Shown here in pieces: positions 1 to 4,641 of a DNA stretch of 6,605 bases. Both the position numbers and the translations under genes were made by a program. The stretch comes from Chloroflexota bacterium (GTDB lineage: Bacteria > Chloroflexota > Limnocylindria > Limnocylindrales > CSP1-4). The stretch is from assembly GCA_021814735.1 (NCBI GenBank), contig JAKAHX010000093.1, forward strand, positions 1 to 6,605, written 5' to 3'. Under the pieces are notes generated by a model, which saw only the letters and a list, made by a program, of their open reading frames with translations, was not told the DNA's origin and searched no databases. The stretch's first letter is position 1. Each line of letters begins with the position of its first letter.

Positions 1-76
1 CGACGGTGGCCGGCGCTTCCCTGCCCAGCTGGCCGATGAGCTCGACGATGTGCTCGTAGCGCTCCGGGTAGTCCAT
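1..76 (-). CDS. Carboxymuconolactone decarboxylase/AhpD-like protein (5' end only, truncated by window)
   Basis: Only the first 25 codons are inside the window; the gene runs off the left edge. The peptide starts MDYPERYEHIVELIGQ and continues through LGREAPATV. In my recollection this resembles the N-terminus of small carboxymuconolactone decarboxylase-like proteins, which open with a Tyr-Pro pair, a helix, and a 'L..EAP.T' turn before the core helices. Members of that fold include AhpD-type alkylhydroperoxidases that use a CxxC pair, but the catalytic region is not visible here. The start is well supported: AGGAGG lies 8 nt upstream of ATG. It is the last visible gene of the minus-strand series, 109 bp after the OsmC-like gene. 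That pairing of two peroxide/thiol-type families fits an oxidative-stress role, which is inference. The family call rests on 25 residues and is tentative. Confidence 0.55.
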   Translation of the reverse strand, partial: MDYPERYEHIVELIGQLGREAPATV

Positions 77-185
77 GGTGGTTGCCTCCTGGCGGGATGG
101 GGGCCTGCCGTGGCCGACTGCGGGAAGATCCCCGGTGGCCAGTGTGACCCATTGCGTGGAGCCGGCTCGCAGCGGCCTCCGCGCA

Positions 186-626
186 TCAGGCCGGGCGCAC
201 GACACGCGCCTCGATTGCGATGGTCTGGCCGAGCTGCAGCGTGTTGGTCACCGTGCCGTTGGACCCGAGGGCGTCCAGGATGGGCCGCAGGGCCGCCTCC
301 GGTTCCGGGCTGGTGACAGTCACCTCGACCCGGAAGTCGCCCAGGCGGGGCCCGCCGGGTCCCGCGAACCGGGTGGCCTGCGCCGTGACCTCGGCGTCGT
401 CCACGCGCAGCCCCGCTGCCGCGCTCTCGCGCTGGATGCCCGAGATCATGCAGGCCGCCAGGGCGCCGATCAGGGCCTCGGTCGGCTTGGGCGCATCCAC
501 CGGTTGCGTGCCGGTGATGGCCCAGGTGTGGGCCCAGGAACGAGCCTGCACGGTGGCGGTGCAGTCGTCGACCTGCCGGCAGACGACCGAGAGGACCTGT
601 GGCTGGGCGTGGGCGGGTGCGGTCAT
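186..626 (-). CDS. OsmC-like protein (peroxiredoxin-like fold), one-cysteine variant
   Basis: This 146-residue cytoplasmic protein has the length and layout of the OsmC/Ohr superfamily. Classical members reduce organic hydroperoxides with a Cys pair. The conserved helix with the first catalytic Cys is seen as PTEALIGALAACMISGIQ (Cys59). The later strand-helix region GTVTNTLQ (residues 124-131) is where many members carry the second Cys in a 'C.V.NTL' context; here that position is Gly124. Two extra cysteines, Cys16 and Cys22, lie near the N-terminus. Peroxidase activity by the usual disulfide cycle is therefore doubtful; a one-Cys mechanism, or a resolving role for Cys16/Cys22, is possible. 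The ATG start is chosen over longer frames because GGAGG precedes it by about 11 nt and because residue 1 onward fits the family. It sits 38 bp after the exporter gene, in the same operon. Confidence 0.85.
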   Translation of the reverse strand: MTAPAHAQPQVLSVVCRQVDDCTATVQARSWAHTWAITGTQPVDAPKPTEALIGALAACMISGIQRESAAAGLRVDDAEVTAQATRFAGPGGPRLGDFRVEVTVTSPEPEAALRPILDALGSNGTVTNTLQLGQTIAIEARVVRPA

Positions 627-664
627 GGTGTCTTCTCCCTCCTGTCTCACGTGCCCCGCGGGCC

Positions 665-1693
665 TCAGGCGGTGGGACCCGCTACTGCCACCGGTGCCGA
701 GCGTCGTGCCCCGAAGAAGGCCCGCACCCGGTCGGCCGAGCGCAGGTAGAAGACCAGCAGCAGGATCTGGAAGATCGGCATGGTGGCCGCCGGGATCGCC
801 ACCAGCGGCGAGAACGCGCTGGCCGCGATGGCGATCGCGGTCCCGTTGTTCTTGCCGGTGCTGCTGAAGGCCAGGGCCATGTTCTCGGCGTAGCCCATGC
901 CGAGCCGGCGGGCCAGCCAAGTGACGAGCAGCAGGGTCACCCCGATGAAGATCGCGTTGGGGACGAGCAGCAGCAACACCGTGCTCCACTTCGAGACGAT
1001 GAGGGTCGCCTTGCCGAAGAAGATCAGGAACACGATGGCGTACATGGCGAGCAGGGAGAGCGCCGGGAACAGCGGCTGGAGCGTCGCGAAGCCTGCCTGC
1101 CCGAGGCGCCGCAGCAGGGCCCAGCGGGTCGCATAGCCCAGGATCATGGGCGCCACGAGCACCTCGAGGATCGAGCTGATGAGGTCGCCGATGGGCACCG
1201 GCACGTGGTAGCTCGAGGCGTACACGAGCATCCAGGCGGGCACCGCCACCACCGCCAGCAGGAAGCTCAGCGCCACCACCACGGTGGCCAGCTCGAGGTC
1301 GCCCTTGGCGAGCCCCGTGTAGCCGATGGCCATGGAGGAGCAGGGCACCACCATCACCAGCATGAAGCCCAGGGCGAGCAGCGGCTCGTGGATGAAGAGG
1401 ATCGCGAGGAGCCAGCCGAAGAGCGGTGCCCAGAGGAAGTTCAAGCCCAGCGCGAGCCCCAGCGCGCGCAGGTTGCGCCCGGCCCGCCCGAGCGCCTCGA
1501 AGCGCACGTTCACCATCATGGGGTAGACGATGAAGAAGACGGCCACGGTGGTGAGCCCGCCGATGGTGGCCGTGGCGCTCTTGGCGACCGAGGCGGCCGG
1601 ATACCCGATGGCCAGCCCCAGGCCCATGGCCAGGGCCACGTAGAGGAGCATCCAGCGGTTGAGGTGCTCCTGGAAGGAACGAAGGTGGGACAT
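665..1693 (-). CDS. ACR3/bile-acid-symporter (BASS) superfamily exporter, putative arsenic resistance permease
   Basis: A 342-residue integral membrane protein with about ten hydrophobic segments, the size and topology of the ACR3/BASS superfamily. Two signature regions are visible. The first is VPCSSMAIGYTGLAKGD (residues 116-132, Cys118), closely matching the ACR3 region whose Cys is required for arsenite transport. The second is the discontinuous-helix segment STGKNNGTAIAIA (residues 278-290). In true ACR3 that second segment has a functional Glu; here the region is N-N-G-T, closer to the bile-acid/sodium symporter form. The likely role is export of arsenite or another anion across the cytoplasmic membrane, but substrate assignment is uncertain. 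The start is fixed by AAGGAG about 7 nt before ATG. It lies 46 bp after an arsR-type gene, a classic arrangement for arsenic operons. Confidence 0.82.
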   Translation of the reverse strand: MSHLRSFQEHLNRWMLLYVALAMGLGLAIGYPAASVAKSATATIGGLTTVAVFFIVYPMMVNVRFEALGRAGRNLRALGLALGLNFLWAPLFGWLLAILFIHEPLLALGFMLVMVVPCSSMAIGYTGLAKGDLELATVVVALSFLLAVVAVPAWMLVYASSYHVPVPIGDLISSILEVLVAPMILGYATRWALLRRLGQAGFATLQPLFPALSLLAMYAIVFLIFFGKATLIVSKWSTVLLLLVPNAIFIGVTLLLVTWLARRLGMGYAENMALAFSSTGKNNGTAIAIAASAFSPLVAIPAATMPIFQILLLVFYLRSADRVRAFFGARRSAPVAVAGPTA

Positions 1694-1739
1694 CGGGTGC
1701 TCCTTGGCGTTCGACTCGTGAACGGCCGCAATCAGGCGG

Positions 1740-2102
1740 TCAACCAGGCCGCGATGGCGATGGGGATGGGGACGCGGAGGGCTCCAGCAGCGTGCGCAGG
1801 TCGCTCAGGGCGGCTGCACAGGCCGCTTCGTCGCGCTCGTAGTAGACCCAGCGCGCGTCCAGTGGGTTCCGGCTGGCGCGGACCAGGCCGGCCTCCCGGA
1901 GCCGCGCCAGGTGGTTGCTGACGTTGTTGGGGCGTTCGGCGAGGGCGGCGGCCATCTCGCAGACACAGGCTGGGCCGGCGCGCAGCATGGCCAGGATCGT
2001 CGAGCGGGTGTGATCGGCCAGCACGCCGGCAACGGCCACCTGCGGGCGCACGTCGGGCACTGGCAGGTCCGTCCTGCAGACCGGGAGCGACGCGGGACTC
2101 AT
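1740..2102 (-). CDS. ArsR/SmtB-family metal- or thiol-responsive transcriptional repressor
   Basis: A 120-residue winged-helix protein of normal length for the ArsR/SmtB family, which represses its own operon and releases DNA when metal(loid) or thiol oxidant binds. Visible features are the helix 'ADHTRSTILAML' (29-40), the sensor motif ACVCEM (Cys46, Cys48) at the position of the ELCVCDL motif of ArsR/CadC, the recognition helix region RPNNVSNHLARLREAGLV (57-74), and the wing DARWVYYE (82-89). An N-terminal Cys9 could complete a CadC-like alpha3N site; Cys95 lies near the C-terminal helix. The third Cys of the E. coli-type C-x-C-x2-C motif is absent (Ala51). The C-terminus ends in a Ser-Pro repeat tail. 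The ATG start gives the expected family length, but no clear Shine-Dalgarno precedes it; translation may depend on coupling or a weak site. It lies between two exporter genes and probably regulates both. Confidence 0.88.
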   Translation of the reverse strand: MSPASLPVCRTDLPVPDVRPQVAVAGVLADHTRSTILAMLRAGPACVCEMAAALAERPNNVSNHLARLREAGLVRASRNPLDARWVYYERDEAACAAALSDLRTLLEPSASPSPSPSRPG

Positions 2103-2132
2103 TGCGGCGAGTGCGGCCCCCGCTGGCCCACA

Positions 2133-2155
2133 GCGGAACGGCTCGACCGGTCCGC
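2133..2155. promoter_or_regulatory. Imperfect 23-bp dyad between tauE-like and arsR-like genes
   Basis: Arms GCGGAACGG and CCGGTCCGC pair at 8 of 9 positions around a 5-nt loop CTCGA. The element lies in the 68-bp gap, 31 bp upstream of the arsR-like ATG. It could be an operator for the ArsR-type protein, which binds imperfect dyads, or an RNA hairpin that modulates read-through from the upstream exporter gene. No T-run follows on the minus strand, so it is not a canonical intrinsic terminator. ArsR operators are usually more AT-rich than this, which weakens the operator reading. Confidence 0.35.
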
Positions 2156-2170
2156 GCCGGCGCGACCCGG

Positions 2171-2926
2171 TCACGAGAGCAGGATCCACGCCCGCTGCAG
2201 GGCCAGCGCCACCAGCGCGATCGCGAAGATGCGCGAGAGCGTGGTGCTCTTGACCTTGCCGGCCGTGAAGCGAGCGCCCAGCCAGGCACCGACGACGGCG
2301 GCGATGGACGTCACGATGACCGTCGTCCAGTCGAACCTGGCCGTCGCGAGGTGGCTGACGAACGCCGAGAACGAGGGAAGTGTCACGGCGACACTGTTGG
2401 TGGCCGCCGCCAGGCGGGCCGAGTACCCCACCAGGGTCAGGGTGGGCATGAGGAGGAACCCCGGCCCGACGCCCAGGAACCCGGCGAAGACCGAGATCGG
2501 CCCGGCGGCCGCTCCGGCCCTGACCCGCGAGCCGTCCGTGATCGACGCGAGATCCTCGGTGGTGGTGCCTTTCGGCAGCAGCATGCGGATGGCGAGGAAG
2601 ACGAGGACCGCGACGTACAGCCACCACACGAGTCCGGTGGAGGCGTATTGCAGCAGCCAGACGCCCACCGGTGCGCCGATGGTGGCGATGATCACCAGCG
2701 GGAGCGCACTGCGCCAGTCGATCATCCCGGCTCGCCAGAAGGCGATCGCCCCGCTGATGGCCGTCAGTCCGTTGAGGAGCAGCGTCCAGGGCTGGATGAC
2801 GTCTTTCAGATCGAAGCCGAACAGCCCGAGCACCGGCACGGCGATGAACGCCACCCCGAGCCCCAGCATGCCGGAGAGGAACGACAGCCCGAAGAGCAGG
2901 ACGGTGAGAATCGGCAGCAGGAACAT
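2171..2926 (-). CDS. TauE/SafE-family (DUF81) sulfite/organosulfonate-type anion exporter
   Basis: A 251-residue polytopic membrane protein with the pseudo-repeat layout of the TauE/SafE family, which exports small sulfur-containing anions (sulfite, sulfoacetate) or serves as a permease in sulfur metabolism. The N-terminal half carries FLSGMLGLGVAFIAVPVL, the second half FAGFLGVGPGFLLMPTL; this duplicated 'G.LG.G..F...P.L' motif is the family hallmark. About eight membrane segments are present and the C-terminus ends just after the last one. The upstream in-frame ATG at 2995 would add 23 hydrophilic residues (including a CAC pair) not expected in this family, so the start at 2926 directly before the first membrane segment is preferred; neither start has a good ribosome binding site. 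It is the promoter-proximal gene of the minus-strand operon, 68 bp before arsR. Substrate is inferred from family only. Confidence 0.85.
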   Translation of the reverse strand: MFLLPILTVLLFGLSFLSGMLGLGVAFIAVPVLGLFGFDLKDVIQPWTLLLNGLTAISGAIAFWRAGMIDWRSALPLVIIATIGAPVGVWLLQYASTGLVWWLYVAVLVFLAIRMLLPKGTTTEDLASITDGSRVRAGAAAGPISVFAGFLGVGPGFLLMPTLTLVGYSARLAAATNSVAVTLPSFSAFVSHLATARFDWTTVIVTSIAAVVGAWLGARFTAGKVKSTTLSRIFAIALVALALQRAWILLS

Positions 2927-2952
2927 CTCACGGCGCAGTGTGTCAAGCAATC

Positions 2953-2965
2953 CTGATATGTCACA
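2953..2965 (-). promoter_or_regulatory. Shared 13-bp motif, copy 1 (TGTGACATATCAG), before tauE-like gene
   Basis: Read on the minus strand, the sequence is TGTGACATATCAG, 26 nt upstream of the preferred tauE-like start at 2926. Ten of 13 positions are identical to the copy at 3208-3220, which lies in front of the oppositely oriented iron-sulfur genes and reads in that direction. The placement suggests a common regulator binding site, but two copies are too few to establish this. Confidence 0.3.
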
Positions 2966-3207
2966 GGCGCAGACGGCCCGTGGTGCCCGGGCCATCCGGC
3001 ACGGCGCCTAGCACCGGCAGCAGGGCAGCGACGCCGGCCGTGTCTGATGCGTCAGGTCCGGCAGCCTCGGGCTCCCTGGCCCGGCCACGGCGCGAGCGGG
3101 TGACGCGCCATCGCGCCCGGATGGCTCGTCCCCAATGACCCGCGCATGCTCGTCGCACACGCTGACTGAGAACAGGCCGGTCGGCCCTCGTTCGCCACAT
3201 TGCATGT

Positions 3208-3220
3208 TGTGACAGTACAG
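3208..3220 (+). promoter_or_regulatory. Shared 13-bp motif, copy 2 (TGTGACAGTACAG), before iron-sulfur genes
   Basis: The sequence TGTGACAGTACAG lies in the one AT-richer stretch (about 3196-3232) upstream of the HdrA-N-like gene, 81 nt before its GTG start. It matches the divergent copy at 2953-2965 as TGTGACA-N3-CAG. A promoter is plausible in this island, but I cannot fit a good -35/-10 pair, so no hexamers are assigned. Confidence 0.3.
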
Positions 3221-3301
3221 CGTGATGTATGCGCGGAACGCAGGTCAGGGCCGGCTACGGCCGGGTCCGGACGGGCCCGTTCCGGGATCTGGAGGCGCAC
3301 C

Positions 3302-3664
3302 GTGAAGAAGGCCATCCTGATGTGCACGTGCAGCTTCGCGTGCCCGAGCATGAAGGACCTGGACATCCCGCAGCTGGCGGAACGCATCCGGCTGGAGCTG
3401 CCGCACGACTACATGGTGATCCACGCCCGCCTCTGCGAGGCGAACGGCGAAGCGCTGATGCGGGATCTCCTCAAGGACGATGGGACCGTCTACGTCACGC
3501 CGGCATGCAAGGTCGAGAAGCAGGCCAAGCTGCTGCGGGATGGCTTCGCGCAGGCCGGCGTGCCCATGAACGAGTCCACCTGGCGTCCGGTGTCGATCCA
3601 GTTCAAGACCACCGACCAGGCGTTCGCCGACGTCCAGGCCACGCTCGAGGCGATCGAGGGATGA
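3302..3664 (+). CDS. Small cysteine-motif protein resembling the N-terminal domain of HdrA-type proteins
   Basis: A 120-residue, probably cytoplasmic protein. It opens with a short hydrophobic strand followed by MCTCSFACPSMKD (Cys8, Cys10, Cys14), then HARLCEANGEAL (Cys45) and VYVTPACKVEKQAKLLRDG (Cys69). The order C-x-C, a later Leu-Cys with a downstream Gly, then a strand ending in Ala-Cys followed by Q/K and an Arg-containing helix, recalls the cysteine-rich N-terminal segment of heterodisulfide reductase HdrA and its QmoA-like relatives; the flavin domain of those proteins is absent. Five conserved-looking cysteines suggest an Fe-S cluster or thiol redox site. The GTG start at 3302 is chosen because GGAGG precedes it by 6 nt; an upstream ATG at 3200 would add 34 low-complexity residues. 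Its stop overlaps the ferredoxin start (ATGA), so the two products probably work as a 1:1 electron-transfer pair. The family link is by motif memory only. Confidence 0.6.
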   Translation: MKKAILMCTCSFACPSMKDLDIPQLAERIRLELPHDYMVIHARLCEANGEALMRDLLKDDGTVYVTPACKVEKQAKLLRDGFAQAGVPMNESTWRPVSIQFKTTDQAFADVQATLEAIEG

Positions 3665-3942
3665 GTGGCCAGACCTACATGGGGATCCCGCGCGAGGCGA
3701 TCCCCTGGTATCCCACGATCGACCCCGAGGCGTGCCTCAACGACGCGGAGTGCCTGCAGTTCTGCAGCAATGACGTGTTCGCCGCCGGAGAGAAGACCAC
3801 GATCGTGGCCAACCCGCTGAATTGCGTGGTGGGCTGCTCGGCCTGCACCAGCGTCTGTCCCACGGACGCCTTGCACTTCCCGGACAAGCGGGCATTCGTG
3901 GAGACCCTCCGGCGGCTGCGCGAGCAGTACGCTCACGGGTGA
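3661..3942 (+). CDS. Dicluster-type ferredoxin with Asp in place of one cluster cysteine
   Basis: A 93-residue small iron-sulfur protein. The first motif is C25-LN-D28-AE-C31-LQF-C35, i.e. C-x2-D-x2-C-x3-C, with Asp exactly where the second cysteine of a normal motif would stand. The second motif is C55-VVG-C59-SA-C62-TSV-C66-P, with three instead of two residues in the first gap. In Pyrococcus ferredoxin the same Cys-to-Asp change gives a cluster that converts between [3Fe-4S] and [4Fe-4S]. Also unusual, C35 is followed by Ser rather than Pro. The product is expected to carry electrons in the cytoplasm. It begins with an ATG overlapping the stop of the preceding HdrA-N-like gene by 4 nt, indicating translational coupling. 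About 24 N-terminal and 27 C-terminal residues flank the motifs, the latter a charged helix that could be a partner-binding surface. Confidence 0.88.
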   Translation: MSGQTYMGIPREAIPWYPTIDPEACLNDAECLQFCSNDVFAAGEKTTIVANPLNCVVGCSACTSVCPTDALHFPDKRAFVETLRRLREQYAHG

Positions 3943-3956
3943 CGTCCGGCGGGTGG

Positions 3957-3988
3957 GCGGACACGGCCGACAGGCCGCCAGTGTCCGC
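3957..3988 (+). terminator. Hairpin after ferredoxin gene, possible terminator
   Basis: GCGGACAC (3957-3964) and GTGTCCGC (3981-3988) form a perfect 8-bp inverted repeat, starting 15 nt after the ferredoxin stop codon. An alternative, partly overlapping stem CGGCC/GGCCG (3964-3968 and 3973-3977) sits in its loop. No T-tract follows, so this is either a T-less terminator-like structure of a GC-rich host or a 3'-end stabilising hairpin. Confidence 0.4.
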
Positions 3989-4102
3989 GGTGCCCGCGGG
4001 GGCCGGCACGTCGGCCCCGGCGAACCTGGGCCGGCGGCCATGACGCGACGAGCCTGGGCCGGCACGGAAGACTCGGCGAACCTGGGCCGGCGGTTTCCAG
4101 AC
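3972..4102 (+). repeat. Degenerate 28-bp tandem repeat upstream of universal stress gene
   Basis: The core GGGCCGGC recurs at 4000, 4028, 4056 and 4084, exactly 28 bp apart each time, and a weaker match (AGGCCGCC) sits one more period upstream at 3972. The longer form CCTGGGCCGGC is present in the last three units (4025, 4053, 4081), and units one and three of these share 20 consecutive bases (4018-4037 and 4074-4093). Repeats are contiguous with no unique spacers. They fill most of the 175-bp gap and end about 5 bp before the ribosome binding site of the stress protein, so they may bind a regulator or be a mutation-prone leader. No function can be assigned. Confidence 0.75.
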
Positions 4103-4117
4103 AGGGCGGAGGTGCGC

Positions 4118-4588
4118 ATGTACGCCAGGATCCTGGTGGCGGTGGATGGCAGCGGGCCGTCGACGCGGGCGTTCCGGGAGGCGCTCCGGCTCGCCGCCGA
4201 CCAGCGCGCGGTCCTCCGGATCGCCCATGTCGTCGACCTCGGGGTCGCGCTGGCCCCGTGGGCAGAACCGGCGTTCATCGACTACGCGACCCTCGACTCG
4301 GCACTGCACGAGGCGGGGCGTCGCATCCTCGATGGCGCGGTCGCCGAGGCCCGCGCCGCGGGTCTCGAGCCGGAGTCCGTGTCGCTCGAGACCGAGGTGG
4401 ACGACCCGGCGGCAGAGATCCTCGCCGAGGCCGAACGCTGGGGGGCGGACCTCATCGTCATGGGCACCCACGGGCGCCATGGATTGGCCCACCTCATCCT
4501 GGGCAGCGTGGCCGAGGGCGTGGTGCAGCGCTCGAGGGTGCCGGTCCTCCTGCTCCGTGCGTCGGACGACGCGACCCCGGCAGCCTGA
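4118..4588 (+). CDS. Universal stress protein (UspA family), ATP-binding type
   Basis: A single-domain 156-residue cytoplasmic protein of the UspA family, which helps cells survive starvation, oxidative, acid or respiratory stress, usually as a dimer. The first strand and nucleotide-binding Asp are seen in ILVAVDGS (Asp10). The ATP-binding signature G-x2-G-x9-G-S is complete: Gly116, Gly119, Gly129, Ser130 in GTHGRHGLAHLILGS. The C-terminal strand is VPVLLLRA. This places it in the ATP-binding subgroup. GGAGG lies 5 nt before ATG; an in-frame ATG at 4040 would add 26 residues encoded by the tandem repeat and is rejected. It is separated from the ferredoxin by a hairpin and the 28-bp repeat, so probably has its own promoter, and it converges on the ATPase gene. 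Confidence 0.93.
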   Translation: MYARILVAVDGSGPSTRAFREALRLAADQRAVLRIAHVVDLGVALAPWAEPAFIDYATLDSALHEAGRRILDGAVAEARAAGLEPESVSLETEVDDPAAEILAEAERWGADLIVMGTHGRHGLAHLILGSVAEGVVQRSRVPVLLLRASDDATPAA

Positions 4589-4594
4589 CCACCC

Positions 4595-4623
4595 GCGGTC
4601 CCGGGTCCCGCCCGTGAGACCGC
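4595..4623. terminator. Weak inverted repeat between convergent genes
   Basis: GCGGTC (4595-4600) and GACCGC (4618-4623) are perfect complements around a 17-nt loop, in the 53-bp gap where the universal stress gene and the ATPase gene converge. The position suits a bidirectional terminator, but the stem is short and no T-run flanks it. Support is mainly positional. Confidence 0.22.
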
Positions 4624-4641
4624 CGCGCCTGCCCGCTGCCG

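Larger units (their letters stand above)
2927..3301. other. Divergent intergenic region without convincing gene
   Basis: These 375 bp separate the minus-strand operon from the plus-strand iron-sulfur pair and must hold both promoters. Most of it is GC-rich with no recognisable coding content. Two relatively AT-rich islands stand out, around 2941-2965 and 3196-3232, each next to the 13-bp motif TGTGACANNNCAG. A 65-codon minus-strand frame (3008-3205) has several cysteines but no ribosome binding site and no recognisable homology, so it is not called. Confidence 0.6.

Noticed and set aside
1708..1724. CGTTC/GAACG inverted repeat before the ACR3-like gene
   Set aside because: Only 5 bp arms in GC-rich DNA; expected by chance and without further support.
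599..1921. 440-codon plus-strand open frame antisense to the exporter and arsR genes
   Set aside because: Rich in His, Gln, Arg and Gly with no recognisable domain; it is the complement of a clear membrane-protein frame and arises from high GC content.
2941..2946. TTGACA on the minus strand as a -35 box
   Set aside because: It lies only 14 nt before the preferred start codon and the sequence 17 nt downstream is not a -10 element.
2927..2995. Upstream ATG at 2995 as start of the TauE-like gene
   Set aside because: It adds 23 non-hydrophobic residues not expected for the family; the ATG at 2926 directly precedes the first membrane segment. Neither start has a strong ribosome binding site, so this is a preference.
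1911..3011. 366-codon and overlapping 284-codon plus-strand frames opposite tauE and arsR
   Set aside because: No ribosome binding site or domain; the minus-strand frames have family motifs and membrane segments.
3008..3205. 65-codon minus-strand frame with several Cys (including a CDEH stretch and a C-terminal CCRC)
   Set aside because: No Shine-Dalgarno, no family resemblance, mixed third-position composition, and it would occupy the region needed for promoters. Kept only as a remote possibility.
3972..4102. CRISPR array, because the repeat period is 28 bp
   Set aside because: The units are contiguous and degenerate with no unique spacers, and no cas gene is present.
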